This document shows, piece after piece, positions 38,235-46,855 of a stretch of DNA of 64,000 nucleotides; position 1 is the stretch's first letter; every line of letters starts with the position of its first letter. The translations under genes were made by a program, and so were the position numbers. The stretch comes from Streptomyces sp. TRM68416 (lineage in GTDB: Bacteria > Actinomycetota > Actinomycetes > Streptomycetales > Streptomycetaceae). Location: positions 124,001 to 188,000 of the forward strand of contig NZ_JACVWU010000019.1 in the NCBI RefSeq assembly GCF_014596915.1. Reading direction: 5' to 3'. Below the pieces are notes generated by a model, which had not been told where the DNA came from, did not search any database, and saw only the letters and a list, made by a program, of their open reading frames with translations.

Positions 38235-40064
38235 TTGCCGAGCAAGTCGTCCGCGCGCCTCGCCGCGCTCACCGTCGCCGCTGTCTGTTCCGCGGCGTCC
38301 ACCATCGTCCTGACGTCCCCCGCGCACGCCGATTCCGTGCGCATCCATGACATCCAGGGCACCACCCGCATCTCCCCGTACGCCGGCAAGCAGGTCACCG
38401 ACGTGACCGGCATCGTCACCGGCATACGCACCTACGGCTCGTCCCGCGGCTTCTGGATCCAGGACCCGGACGCCGACGACGACGCCGCCACCAGCGAGGG
38501 CATCTTCGTCTTCACCAGCTCCACGCCCAAGGGTGTGGCCGTCGGCGACGCGGTGAGCGTGTCCGGCACCGTGTCGGAGTTCGTCCCGGGCGGCACCTCC
38601 TCCGGCAACCAGTCGATCACCGAGATCACCAAGCCGGTGTTCACCGTCGTCTCCAGCGGCAACCCGGTGCCGGCCGCCACGGTCGTCGACGCGCGGTCGG
38701 TGCCGGCCGCGTACACCCCGGCCGGGGACGCCGCCGCGAACGGCTCGATCAACGGTCTGACGCTGCGGCCCTCGACGTACGCCCTGGACTACTACGAGTC
38801 CCTGGAGGGCATGAACGTCCAGGTCTCCGACGCCCGGGTGGTCACCGCGACGGACCGCTTCGCCGAGCTGTGGGTCACGGTGAAGCCGTGGGAGAACCGC
38901 AACCGCCGCGGCGGCACGGTGTACGGCTCCTACACCTCGCAGAACACCGGCCGCCTCCAGATCCAGTCGCTCGGCGCGGCCTCCGCGTTCCCCGCCGCGA
39001 ACGTCGGCGACACCCTCGCCGGCACCACCACCGGCCCGCTGGACTACACCCGGTTCGGCGGCTACACGCTCGTCGCGAGCACGCTCGGCACCGTGGAGAG
39101 CGGCGGCCTGGCGCGGGAGACGACCCGCAAGCAGAAGAACGGCGAGCTGGCGGTCGCCACGTACAACGTCGAGAACCTCGACCCGTCCGACACCACGTTC
39201 GACGACCACGCCGCCGCGATCGTGAACAACCTCAAGTCGCCCGACATCGTGTCCCTGGAGGAGATCCAGGACAACAACGGCGCGACCGACGACGGCACGG
39301 TCGCCGCCGACCTGACGATGCAGAAGCTGATCGACGCGATCGTCGCGGCGGGCGGCCCGGCGTACGACTGGCGCTCGATCGACCCGGTCGACAAGGTCGA
39401 CGGCGGGCAGCCCGGCGGCAACATCCGCCAGGTGTTCCTGTTCAACCCGAAGCGGGTCTCCTTCACGGACCGCGCGGGCGGCGACGCGACCACCGCGGCC
39501 GGCGTGACCAGGAAGGGCGGCAAGGCGGCCCTGACGGTGTCGCCCGGCCGGATCGACCCGGCGAACGCGGCCTGGGACGACAGCCGCAAGCCGCTGGTGG
39601 GCGAGTTCGCCTTCCGTGGCCGTACGGTCTTCGTGATCGCCAACCACTTCGCCTCCAAGGGCGGCGACCAGGCGCTGCACGCGCAGTACCAGCCGCCGGT
39701 CCGCAGCTCGGAGACCCAGCGCCACCTCCAGGCGACCGCCGTGAACGCGTTCGTCAAGGACATCCTGGCGACCCAGAAGAACGCGGCCGTGGTCACGCTC
39801 GGTGACATCAACGACTTCGAGTTCTCCGACACCACCAAGCTGCTGGAGGACGGCGGCGTGCTGTGGTCGGCGATCAAGTCGCTGCCGAAGAGCGAGCGTT
39901 ACAGCTACGACTACCAGGGCAACAGCCAGGTCCTGGACCAGATCCTGGTCTCCCCGTCGATCCGCCGCGGCTGCGACTTCGAGTACGACAGCGTGCACAT
40001 CAACGCGGAGTTCCACGACCAGATCAGCGACCACGACCCGCAGGTGCTGCGGTTCAAGCCGTAA
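38235..40064 (+). CDS. Secreted endonuclease/exonuclease/phosphatase-family protein
   Basis: A 609-residue secreted protein. The signal peptide (1-33, ending AHADS) leads to an N-terminal OB-like domain (~35-130, VRIHDIQGTTRISPYAGKQVTDVTGIVTGIR), a middle beta domain, and a C-terminal EEP nuclease/phosphatase domain (~305-609). The EEP marks are LAVATYNVENLDP, VSLEEIQDNNGA (metal-binding Glu), VIANHFASKG, LGDINDFEFSD and ISDHDPQVL (catalytic His). It probably hydrolyses extracellular DNA or phosphoesters to scavenge phosphate. The start is TTG 38235, set by GGAGGG seven bases upstream and by the signal peptide. Confidence 0.88.
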   Translation: MPSKSSARLAALTVAAVCSAASTIVLTSPAHADSVRIHDIQGTTRISPYAGKQVTDVTGIVTGIRTYGSSRGFWIQDPDADDDAATSEGIFVFTSSTPKGVAVGDAVSVSGTVSEFVPGGTSSGNQSITEITKPVFTVVSSGNPVPAATVVDARSVPAAYTPAGDAAANGSINGLTLRPSTYALDYYESLEGMNVQVSDARVVTATDRFAELWVTVKPWENRNRRGGTVYGSYTSQNTGRLQIQSLGAASAFPAANVGDTLAGTTTGPLDYTRFGGYTLVASTLGTVESGGLARETTRKQKNGELAVATYNVENLDPSDTTFDDHAAAIVNNLKSPDIVSLEEIQDNNGATDDGTVAADLTMQKLIDAIVAAGGPAYDWRSIDPVDKVDGGQPGGNIRQVFLFNPKRVSFTDRAGGDATTAAGVTRKGGKAALTVSPGRIDPANAAWDDSRKPLVGEFAFRGRTVFVIANHFASKGGDQALHAQYQPPVRSSETQRHLQATAVNAFVKDILATQKNAAVVTLGDINDFEFSDTTKLLEDGGVLWSAIKSLPKSERYSYDYQGNSQVLDQILVSPSIRRGCDFEYDSVHINAEFHDQISDHDPQVLRFKP

Positions 40065-40077
40065 CACGCGTGCGCTC

Positions 40078-40110
40078 GGGGCCGGCCGGACACTCCGTCC
40101 GGCCGGCCCC
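40078..40110. terminator. Bidirectional terminator hairpin
   Basis: A perfect 14-bp stem GGGGCCGGCCGGAC (40078-40091 with 40097-40110) with a five-base loop separates the nuclease gene from the convergent monooxygenase-like gene. Confidence 0.85.
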
Positions 40111-40137
40111 GCCACGCGGTCCCGCACGCCGGTCCGG

Positions 40138-40818
40138 CTACGGCACGAGCCCGACGGTGTGCGTGTAGCGGACGGCGCTGAACCCCTTGAGGCCGGGATA
40201 CGTCCGCACCCGCACCCACTCCGGCCCCACCGGCGCGGCGACGGCCTCGTCGTAGGAGTCGTCGCTCTCCCACTCGGCGTAGTTCAGGACGTGGCCGCCG
40301 TCGGTGCTGAGGTGGAAGTGGGCGGAGATCAGACCCCGGTCGGCCTCCGGGCTCGACAGGGCGGTGAGGACGGTGTCGACCCAGTCGGCCCGCTTCCCGG
40401 CCGCGTCCGGCTCGAAGTCGATCCGCACGATCACGATCAGGCCCGGTATCCGGGTGTCACCGGCGGCCCGCTCCCTGCTGCGGTAACGGCGGTAGCGGTC
40501 GAGTCCGACCCGCTCGATGCCGGGCACGGCGGTGTCGATCTCGTCGTTGCGCTCCTGGCGGTGGGTCTTGACGAAGGCCTCGTAGGCCTGCTCGGACCGC
40601 CACTGGGAGTGGTGCAGCAGGGTGGTGCCGTCGCGGCCGGTGTAGAGGTGGTAGCCGAGCAGGTCGTTCGTCGGCCAGGGGCGGCCGTCCCAGGTGCGGG
40701 CCACGGCCTCGACGGCCTGCGCCTGCCGTTCCGGTGTGCCCACGCGCCAGGTGCTGAAGAAGGGGGCGCCGGACTCGGGGCGGGTGAGGTCGGGGTGGGT
40801 GTGGGTACGGCGGGTCAT
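40138..40818 (-). CDS. Antibiotic biosynthesis monooxygenase (ABM)-like protein, SoxR-type target
   Basis: A 226-residue protein of two dimeric alpha/beta-barrel ferredoxin-like repeats (residues ~15-110 and ~125-220), each ending near a conserved Trp/His/Tyr cluster (LLHHSQWRSEQAYEAFVKTH; VLNYAEWESDDSYDEAV). ABM-type proteins oxidise quinols and polyketides without cofactors or bind small molecules. The start ATG 40818 has GGAGG six bases upstream. The operator upstream is a near-perfect SoxR box. In S. coelicolor SoxR directly activates an ABM monooxygenase gene in response to redox-active compounds, so this is very likely the orthologue. Confidence 0.85.
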   Translation of the reverse strand: MTRRTHTHPDLTRPESGAPFFSTWRVGTPERQAQAVEAVARTWDGRPWPTNDLLGYHLYTGRDGTTLLHHSQWRSEQAYEAFVKTHRQERNDEIDTAVPGIERVGLDRYRRYRSRERAAGDTRIPGLIVIVRIDFEPDAAGKRADWVDTVLTALSSPEADRGLISAHFHLSTDGGHVLNYAEWESDDSYDEAVAAPVGPEWVRVRTYPGLKGFSAVRYTHTVGLVP

Positions 40819-40862
40819 GCCGGCCTCCGGGTGCGTCGGTGGTCTGTGCACCACCACCCTCC

Positions 40863-40884
40863 GACCTCAACCATGCTTGAGGTC
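40863..40884 (-). promoter_or_regulatory. SoxR-type operator
   Basis: GACCTCAA-CCATGC-TTGAGGTC is an inverted repeat with 8-bp arms matching the CCTCAA...TTGAGG consensus of SoxR. The -35-like TTGACC (40886-40881 on the minus strand) overlaps it, and the next possible -10 lies about 19 bases on, the long spacer used by MerR-family activators. Confidence 0.75.
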
Positions 40885-40937
40885 AAGTGCGGGGAGTGCG
40901 GCGGCGGTTGGCCCGTCGCCGCACTCCCCGTCCCCGC

Positions 40938-41435
40938 TCAGTGGCGCCTGCGGTGCCGCCGTACCGCCGCGACCGCGACGACCGCGCCCACCGCCGCACC
41001 GGCGACCAGCACCGGCCCCGGGTGCCGCAGCCCGGCCCGGACGACGGTCCGGACGGGGGGCGGGGCGCCGTGCTCGACGGCCTGCCCCGCGCGCGTGGCC
41101 CGGTCCTGCACGGTGTGCCCGGCCTGGGCCGCCTTGTCGTGCACGGCGTGACCGGCCTGCTGCGCCCGGTCCTGGACAGCGTGCCCGGCCTGGGCCGCCC
41201 GGTCCTGCACGGCGTGCCCCGCCTGGGCCGCGGTGCTGCGCAGTTGTACGGTCATCGCGCCCGCCCGGTCGCGCAGTTCGGCCGCGCGGACCCGGGCCCG
41301 GCCCTTCACATCCGCCTTGCCCGCCAACTCCTCGACGGTGTCACCGAGTTGTTCCCGGGTCTCTGCTATCTGCCGGCGCAGCTCGTCGGGGCCCTTGGCT
41401 CCCTGGCCGACGCCCTCCGCCGCCTTGTCGGTCAT
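40938..41435 (-). CDS. DUF3618 protein with AAQAGHAVQDR repeats
   Basis: A 165-residue protein. The N-terminus (GPDELRRQIAETREQLGDTVEELAGKADVKGRAR, ~14-48) is the DUF3618 motif. Residues ~68-120 are five near-identical 11-mers of the type AAQAGHAVQDR, which form an amphipathic helix like LEA proteins. A hydrophobic helix (~137-158) and an Arg/His tail anchor it in the membrane. The family accompanies phage-holin-like DUF1469 proteins in envelope operons, as here, where the start overlaps the previous stop. Confidence 0.82.
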   Translation of the reverse strand: MTDKAAEGVGQGAKGPDELRRQIAETREQLGDTVEELAGKADVKGRARVRAAELRDRAGAMTVQLRSTAAQAGHAVQDRAAQAGHAVQDRAQQAGHAVHDKAAQAGHTVQDRATRAGQAVEHGAPPPVRTVVRAGLRHPGPVLVAGAAVGAVVAVAAVRRHRRRH

Positions 41436-41851
41436 CGGTGTGCCCTTTCCTTGATCTCCTCGACGTCCGCCCTGACGCTGCCGAGGGCCTCCTCGGGCGT
41501 GGGGGGCGCGGCGCGCTTGAGCTGGGCGCGGCCGGTCGCGCCGAGCACGCCCGCGACGGCGAACAGCACCGCCGTCACGATGAGGGCCGCGGCCCAGACG
41601 GACAGCGCCAGCGAGAGCGCGGCGACGGCCGTGCCGGCCAGGGCGAGCAGACCGGCATAGGCGACGGCGCCCGCCGCGCCCAGCAGTCCGCCGCCGCGGC
41701 CCGCGCGCCGCCCCTTCTCGGCCAGCTCCTCCTTGGCCAGGGCCATCTCCTGTCGTACGAGCAGGGAGAGCTGCTCGGTCGCCTGCCCGACGAGTTCACC
41801 CACCGAGTGGTGGTCGTCGTGTGCCGGCCCGGGGGCCGTGGTCCCGGTCAC
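41432..41851 (-). CDS. Actinobacterial holin-X / DUF1469 membrane protein
   Basis: A 139-residue protein with a cytoplasmic amphipathic N-terminus (HSVGELVGQATEQLSLLVRQEMALAKEELAEKGRRAG) and two membrane helices (~55-80 and ~85-108). This matches the phage-holin family 6 / DUF1469 signature. Despite the name, there is no phage context; members are envelope or stress-linked membrane proteins. It overlaps the DUF3618 gene as ATGA. Confidence 0.85.
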   Translation of the reverse strand: MTGTTAPGPAHDDHHSVGELVGQATEQLSLLVRQEMALAKEELAEKGRRAGRGGGLLGAAGAVAYAGLLALAGTAVAALSLALSVWAAALIVTAVLFAVAGVLGATGRAQLKRAAPPTPEEALGSVRADVEEIKERAHR

Positions 41852-41911
41852 GGTGTCCCCCTCCTCTCGTCCCCTCGGTTCGGACCCCCCGGGTACCCGG
41901 CCCGGCTCCCG

Positions 41912-42592
41912 CTATCCCTGCGGGCCGCCGCCCGGCCCGCGCCGGCCGAGCCGGGCCAGCTGGGTCTGGAACCAGTCGAGGCGCGCCTGCAACAGGGCCG
42001 CCTCGGCGGTGAGTTCGGGCACACCGAGCCCGGCCGGCCGTACGGCTCCCGGGACCGCGGCCCCGGCGACCACCCGCAGCCCGTCCCCGGCCAGCCGGGC
42101 GAATCCGGCGAGCGAGACGGACGTACGGCCGCGCAGGCAGCCCGCACAGGAGGGGGCCAGGCCCCACCAGCCCGGCCGGCCCCAGCCGGCGTCGGCGAGA
42201 GCGGCGGCGGCCGCGCCGCACGGGCAGGGGCCCACGGTGGCGGTGCGCACCCGCTGGCGGGCGTAGCGGAAGCCCAGCTCGAAGCGGAGGTAGCGGCCGA
42301 GGACGGTGACCTCCAGCAGGACGGCCGTGCGGTGCTCGGCCGTGCACAGCAGCGCCTCGGCTGCCGTGCGGTCGTGCACGCAGTGGAAGCCGCAGTCGCA
42401 GCGCCGGTGCGGTGCCCGGTGCCGCAGGCCGTAGACGCAGGACGCGTCGGCGAGGACTCCGTACGGCAGCGCGCCGCCCAGCGACACACCGGTGAACCCG
42501 GCCCGGGTGCCGTCGTGGGACAGCACCGGGTGGGCGATCTTGTATCCGGTCGGCGGCTCCGTCGGGCGTTCCTCCGGAAGCCGCAGCCTCAT
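41912..42592 (-). CDS. Cysteine-rich conserved protein, possible zinc-binding
   Basis: A 226-residue soluble protein with two compact cysteine groups: RRCDCGFHCVHD (CDC-x2-HC, ~64-75) plus CTAEH, and later VGPCPCG and SCAGCLRG. The pattern suggests one or two zinc sites. Other features are a conserved start (IAHPVLSHDGTRAGFTGVSLGG) and a C-terminal Arg/Leu-rich helix. I do not recognise the family. It lies between a 45-residue acidic peptide gene, which overlaps it, and the holin-like gene, 60 bases on. Confidence 0.75.
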   Translation of the reverse strand: MRLRLPEERPTEPPTGYKIAHPVLSHDGTRAGFTGVSLGGALPYGVLADASCVYGLRHRAPHRRCDCGFHCVHDRTAAEALLCTAEHRTAVLLEVTVLGRYLRFELGFRYARQRVRTATVGPCPCGAAAAALADAGWGRPGWWGLAPSCAGCLRGRTSVSLAGFARLAGDGLRVVAGAAVPGAVRPAGLGVPELTAEAALLQARLDWFQTQLARLGRRGPGGGPQG

Positions 42593-42726
42593 CGGCCGGC
42601 CGGGGCCTCTTCGGGAGCCTTCGGCTCCTCGATCTCCTCGACGGCTTCGGGGAGTTCGAGTTCGTGCTCAGGGAACTCCGGCCGCTCTTCCGCGACTCCG
42701 GTGGCGAGTGCTTTGCCGAGCCTCAT
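42589..42726 (-). CDS. Small acidic peptide (45 aa)
   Basis: A 45-residue peptide with a basic start (MRLGKALATG) and a Glu/Pro-rich tail (EFPEHELELPEAVEEIEEPKAPEEAP). GGGAGG precedes ATG 42726, and its stop overlaps the next start as ATGA, so it is probably real. Longer upstream starts lack a ribosome site. Function unknown; the repeated E-L/E-E-P pattern suggests a disordered partner of the cysteine-rich protein. Confidence 0.65.
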   Translation of the reverse strand: MRLGKALATGVAEERPEFPEHELELPEAVEEIEEPKAPEEAPAGR

Positions 42727-42887
42727 GACGCCTCCCAGGACCAGGGGTCGTTGACCGTCCCGGCCATGGTGACGCATGACGCCCGCGTTTGGACATAGGG
42801 CCTGGAGCCAAAGCGTTAGCGATGCTTACTTCCATGTCGTAGAAAAATTAAGTGGAGCTACACAGTGGCTGCGCCGACACTACTCCC

Positions 42888-43808
42888 ATGACGACCACGC
42901 CTTCGCCCTCCCACCCCTCCCGTCCCTCCCGTCCCTTCGGCCGCGCCCTCTGCGCGATGATCACGCCCTTCACCACCGAGGGCGCCCTCGACCTCGACGG
43001 GGCGCAGCGGCTCGCCGCGCGGCTGGTGGCCGAGGGGTGCGACGGTCTGGTGCTGTCCGGGACCACGGGCGAGTCGCCGACCACGACGGACGAGGAGAAG
43101 TCACGGCTGGTGCGGGCGGTCCGGGAGGCGGTGGGCGACAGGGTGTCGATCGTGGCCGGGGTGGGCACCTCCGACACCCGGCACACCGTCGAACTGGCCC
43201 TGGCGGCCGAAAAGGCGGGCGCGGACGGGCTGTTGGTCGTGACGCCGTACTACAGCCGGCCGCCGCAGGACGCCGTGGAGGCACACTTCCGGGAGATCGC
43301 CGACGCCTCGGGGCTGCCGCTCGCGCTGTACGACATCCCGGGCCGCACCGGCGTCCGTATCGAGCCGGACACCATGCTCCGGCTCGCCGAGCATCCCCGG
43401 ATCGTGGCGGTGAAGGACTGCTCCTACGATTTCCTCGGCGCCCAGAAGGTCATCTCCCGCACGGAGTTGGCGTACTACGCGGGCTGCGAGGAGCACAATC
43501 TCGCGCTGTACGCGGTGGGCGGGGCCGGCTACATCAGCACGGTCGCCAATGTCGTACCGGACCGACTCCGCGCGGTCCTGGACGCGTTCGAGGCGGGCGA
43601 CACCCCCGTGTCCGCCCGCCTCCAGCAACGCGCCACGCCGCTCATCGAGTTGATGATGGCGTCGGGCCTGCCCGGCACGGTCACCGCCAAGGCCCTGCTC
43701 AACGAGCTGGGTCTGCCGGCGGGCCCGGTCCGCTCCCCCTTGCGCCCCGCCGACCGCAAGGCGATCGACGGACTGCTGACGGCCTACCAGGAACTGACCG
43801 CCGACTGA
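42888..43808 (+). CDS. dapA: 4-hydroxy-tetrahydrodipicolinate synthase
   Basis: A 306-residue class I aldolase of lysine/diaminopimelate synthesis. Motifs are GTTGESPTTTDEEKSRLV (Thr-Thr loop), TPYYSRPP (catalytic Tyr) and IVAVKDCSYDF (Schiff-base Lys), with YDIPGRTGV between. These are the biosynthetic DapA residues, unlike the paralogue at 18.8 kb. Another diaminopimelate gene, dapD, lies 2 kb on. The start ATG 42888 lacks a clear ribosome site; an upstream GTG at 42852 is equally weak, so the leader may be unusual. Confidence 0.9.
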   Translation: MTTTPSPSHPSRPSRPFGRALCAMITPFTTEGALDLDGAQRLAARLVAEGCDGLVLSGTTGESPTTTDEEKSRLVRAVREAVGDRVSIVAGVGTSDTRHTVELALAAEKAGADGLLVVTPYYSRPPQDAVEAHFREIADASGLPLALYDIPGRTGVRIEPDTMLRLAEHPRIVAVKDCSYDFLGAQKVISRTELAYYAGCEEHNLALYAVGGAGYISTVANVVPDRLRAVLDAFEAGDTPVSARLQQRATPLIELMMASGLPGTVTAKALLNELGLPAGPVRSPLRPADRKAIDGLLTAYQELTAD

Positions 43809-43829
43809 CCACCACCCGACACCGCCCGA

Positions 43830-45047
43830 TCACCGCTCGGCGAAGACCGGCTCCCAACGCCCGCCGGCCCCGTCGTTGCCCCCGCGGACGCCGCTGAGCG
43901 GGACGGTCCTGTCGCTGCCGACGGTGACCAGCACGAGCCGCTGGTGGAACTCGTTGTTGTCGCCCGGCACCATGTCCCAGGCGACCAGCGACTTCTCACC
44001 GGCCCAGGCGAGCAGCTGCTGCCCGCGTACCTCGGTCCTCCTGCCGGTGCGGGCGTCGACGACCCAGGAAGACGTCTTCCACTTCTGCCCGGCGAAGTCA
44101 CCGGCAACGAGCCCCCCGCTGGGCGACAGCCCCGCCTCGACCCACCACACCAGGTGCTTGAGGTTCTCCGGTACGGAGACCTCGGCGCCGCCGAGGTCGT
44201 AGAACTGCTTGCCGATGTCCCCCATCGGGGTCCCGGCCCAGACGTACCGGCCGTCGGGGGTCGGGGCGAAGTCCTGGCGGGCGTTGAGGAAGGCGCCCTC
44301 GGGGTCGTTCGGGTCCGCGGCCGACTTCACCTCGCTCCAGGAACCCTTGCCGGAGGCCACGTCGAGGACGTAGAAGCCGGTGCGGGTCGAGGGCTGCTTC
44401 TGGTCCCAGCCGTCGGAGCCCTCCGTCTTGACCAGTTCGTCCGGGTTCCCGCCGTAGGTCGTCGCGACCAGCTTCAGTCCGTCGCGCGAGAACGAGAGCC
44501 CGGCGACCTTGTGCTCGACCGGGATCCACCGCTCGACCTCGCCGGTGGCCAGATCGAGCAGGCCGATCCGCGAGGCGGGCAGGTTCCGCTCCAGTACGGC
44601 GGCGGTTCTCAGGCCCGGGGCGACGGCGACGTAGGACCACTCGGCGGTCTTCGCGTACTTGCCCGTCCTCGGGTTCAACAGCCAGTAGTCGCGGACGCGT
44701 TCGGCGCTGACGGCGGAGTGCTTGACGGTCCTGGGGATGTAGTACGCGGCCAGCGCCGTGTCCCCGGCCGAGATCAGCTCGCGCGGCGGCGACTGGTCCG
44801 GATGCGCGTTGATCCCGTCCTTCTGTACGACGTCCGCGGGCCGTACGTCGGCCTTCCCGGAGTCCAGCAGCGGCACGGCCACCGCGACACCGACCACGGC
44901 GGCGGTGGCCGCGGCGGCACAGACGAGCCCACGGGTGCGCCGGCGCCGGCGCACCGCCAGCACCCGGTCCGCGAAGCCCGGCCCCGTCGACGGCTGCTCT
45001 TCGGCCTGCTCCCGCAGCGCATCGCGTACGAGTTCCTCGACGTTCAC
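43830..45047 (-). CDS. Membrane-anchored beta-propeller-like protein coupled to a sigma factor
   Basis: A 405-residue protein with a cytoplasmic N-terminus (VEELVRDALREQAEEQP), one membrane helix (~40-62, GLVCAAAATAAVVGVAVAVPLL) and a long extracytoplasmic WD40/propeller-like domain (IGLLDLATGEVERWIP, VAGLSFSRDGLKLVATTYGG, TPDGRYVWAGTP). It follows a SigE-type sigma gene with an ATGA overlap. This repeats the pair at 267-1687, and the N-terminal topology suggests a regulator or effector of that sigma factor. It has no zinc anti-sigma motif. Confidence 0.78.
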   Translation of the reverse strand: MNVEELVRDALREQAEEQPSTGPGFADRVLAVRRRRRTRGLVCAAAATAAVVGVAVAVPLLDSGKADVRPADVVQKDGINAHPDQSPPRELISAGDTALAAYYIPRTVKHSAVSAERVRDYWLLNPRTGKYAKTAEWSYVAVAPGLRTAAVLERNLPASRIGLLDLATGEVERWIPVEHKVAGLSFSRDGLKLVATTYGGNPDELVKTEGSDGWDQKQPSTRTGFYVLDVASGKGSWSEVKSAADPNDPEGAFLNARQDFAPTPDGRYVWAGTPMGDIGKQFYDLGGAEVSVPENLKHLVWWVEAGLSPSGGLVAGDFAGQKWKTSSWVVDARTGRRTEVRGQQLLAWAGEKSLVAWDMVPGDNNEFHQRLVLVTVGSDRTVPLSGVRGGNDGAGGRWEPVFAER

Positions 45048-45604
45048 GGACGCACCTCCACGGGCGAGAAATCACTGGACGGCGGCAGGGCGGAGCCGGC
45101 CGCCGGATCGAGGGACGCCAGCTCCGGCGCGAGGGTGCGCAGCCGCGAGAGGGAGCGATGGGTCGTGGACCGGACGGTCCCGACGGAACAGCCGAGGAGC
45201 CGCGCCACATCGGCCTCCGGCAGATCCTCGAAGTAGCGGAGGACCAGCACGGTCCGCTGCCGTGCCGTGAGCCGGGCGAGCGCGCCCCGCATCACCAGCC
45301 TGAGCTCGGCGGTGCCCGCGTCGTCGCTACGCGCACGGGTGTCCGGCGGCTCGGCCACGCTGAGCTCGCGCCGCCGCCACTTCAACCGCCACCGGCTGAT
45401 CTGCTGCCGGTACAGGATCTGCCGTACGTACGCCTCGGGCTCGTCGATCCGGTTCCATCGCCCGGCCGCCTTGATCAGCGCGTTCTGCAGCAGGTCCTCG
45501 GCGGCATGCCGGTCCCCGCCGCTGAGCAGCACCGCGGTCTTCAACAGCGCGGACGACCGGTTCTCGACGAACTCCCGGAAACTGCCCTGCGCCTCGACAT
45601 CCAT
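45044..45604 (-). CDS. SigE-family ECF sigma factor
   Basis: A sigma factor of 186 residues from ATG 45604 with AAGG five bases upstream; a GTG four codons earlier is in frame and possible. Region 2 (~10-75: FREFVENRSSALLKTAVLLSGGDRHAAEDLLQNALIKAAGRW) and region 4 (~105-165: LTARQRTVLVLRYFEDLPEADVARLLGCSVGTVRSTTHRSLSRLR) are intact. It belongs to the SigE-70 type abundant in Streptomyces, whose regulons are mostly unknown. The partner gene overlaps its stop. Confidence 0.9.
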   Translation of the reverse strand: MDVEAQGSFREFVENRSSALLKTAVLLSGGDRHAAEDLLQNALIKAAGRWNRIDEPEAYVRQILYRQQISRWRLKWRRRELSVAEPPDTRARSDDAGTAELRLVMRGALARLTARQRTVLVLRYFEDLPEADVARLLGCSVGTVRSTTHRSLSRLRTLAPELASLDPAAGSALPPSSDFSPVEVRP

Positions 45605-45763
45605 CGTCACCTTCACTCCCTGGACGAGCCCCTGCCCGCCCCCTCCATCCCTCCTGACGCGCGCACCACCCCCTGGCTATGCCTGCCCCGCAGAAAAAAA
45701 TTCCGGGGCGCACTCGGTCGGGGCACAACGGAGCGCCCTCCCGCTGACCGCGGAAGGGCGCTC

Positions 45764-45781
45764 GCGCCCCTTCAGGGGCGC
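45764..45781 (-). terminator. Hairpin downstream of dapD
   Basis: GCGCCCC-TTCA-GGGGCGC forms a 7-bp stem 84 bases beyond the dapD stop. The surrounding bases add weaker pairing. Confidence 0.55.
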
Positions 45782-45865
45782 CGGGCTGTATCGATGTGCG
45801 GCTCTCCGCGGGGGCACGACGAGCCGCACCGGGCCCGCAGTGGGAAACCGCGGCTTCCGGCGCAG

Positions 45866-46855
45866 CTAGTTGTGGCTGTGGAGGATCTCGTTCAGGCCGC
45901 CCCACACCGCGTTGTTCGGGCGGGCCTCCACCGTGCCGGTGACGGAGTTGCGGCGGAAGAGGATGTTGGAAGCGCCGGACAGCTCGCGGGCCTTCACGAT
46001 CTGGCCGTCGGGCATGGTGACGCGGGTGCCGGCGGTGACGTAGAGGCCGGCCTCGACGACGCACTCGTCGCCGAGCGCGATGCCCACGCCCGCCTCGGCG
46101 CCGATCAGGCAGCGCTCGCCGATGGAGATGATCACGTTGCCGCCGCCCGAGAGCGTGCCCATCGTCGACGCGCCGCCGCCGATGTCCGAGCCGTCCCCGA
46201 TCACGACACCGGCGGAGATGCGGCCCTCGACCATGGAGGTACCGAGCGTGCCGGCGTTGAAGTTGACGAAGCCCTCGTGCATGACGGTGGTGCCCTCGGC
46301 GAGGTGCGCACCGAGCCGCACCCGGTCCGCGTCGGCGATGCGGACGCCCTTGGGGGCGACGTAGTCCGTCATGCGCGGGAACTTGTCGATCGAGGTGACC
46401 TGGAGGTGCAGCCCCTCCGCGCGGGCGTTCAGCCGCACCTTCTCGACGTCGTCGACGGCGACCGGGCCGAGCGAGGTCCAGGCGACGTTGGCGAGGAAGC
46501 CGAACATGCCGTCCAGGCTCTGGCCGTGCGGCTTGACCAGGCGGTGGGAGAGCAGGTGCAGACGCAGGTACACGTCGTGGGCGTCGATCGGCTTCTCGTC
46601 CAGGGAGGAGATGACCGTACGGACCGCGACCACCTCGACGCCCCGGCGGGCGTCCGGGCCGATCGCCTTCGCGGCGCCTTCGCCGAGCAGCTCCACGGCA
46701 CGCTCGGCGGACAGCCGCTCCGTGCCGGACGGGCCGGGCTCCGCGGAGAGCTCGGGGGCGGGGAACCAGGTGTCGAGGACGGTGCCGTCGGCGGCGATGG
46801 TGGCGAGGCCGGCGCCAACGGCGCCGGTGGTGCGAGGTGCAGTCGTGTCGGTCAT
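45866..46855 (-). CDS. dapD: Tetrahydrodipicolinate N-succinyltransferase
   Basis: A 329-residue left-handed beta-helix acyltransferase of the actinobacterial DapD type, which succinylates tetrahydrodipicolinate in diaminopimelate synthesis. Hexapeptide repeats run ~175-285 (VRLGAHLAEGTTVMHEGFVNFNAGTLGTSMVEGRISAGVVIGDGSDIGGGASTMG in segments), with conserved ends ISIGERCLIGAEAGVGIALGDECVVEAGLYVTAGT and ASNILFRRNSVTG. The N-terminal part is the long actinobacterial extension. It stands alone between hairpins. Confidence 0.93.
   Translation of the reverse strand: MTDTTAPRTTGAVGAGLATIAADGTVLDTWFPAPELSAEPGPSGTERLSAERAVELLGEGAAKAIGPDARRGVEVVAVRTVISSLDEKPIDAHDVYLRLHLLSHRLVKPHGQSLDGMFGFLANVAWTSLGPVAVDDVEKVRLNARAEGLHLQVTSIDKFPRMTDYVAPKGVRIADADRVRLGAHLAEGTTVMHEGFVNFNAGTLGTSMVEGRISAGVVIGDGSDIGGGASTMGTLSGGGNVIISIGERCLIGAEAGVGIALGDECVVEAGLYVTAGTRVTMPDGQIVKARELSGASNILFRRNSVTGTVEARPNNAVWGGLNEILHSHN

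Noticed and set aside
41432..41851. Prophage holin
   Set aside because: No phage genes surround it; DUF1469 proteins are usual chromosomal envelope proteins in actinobacteria.
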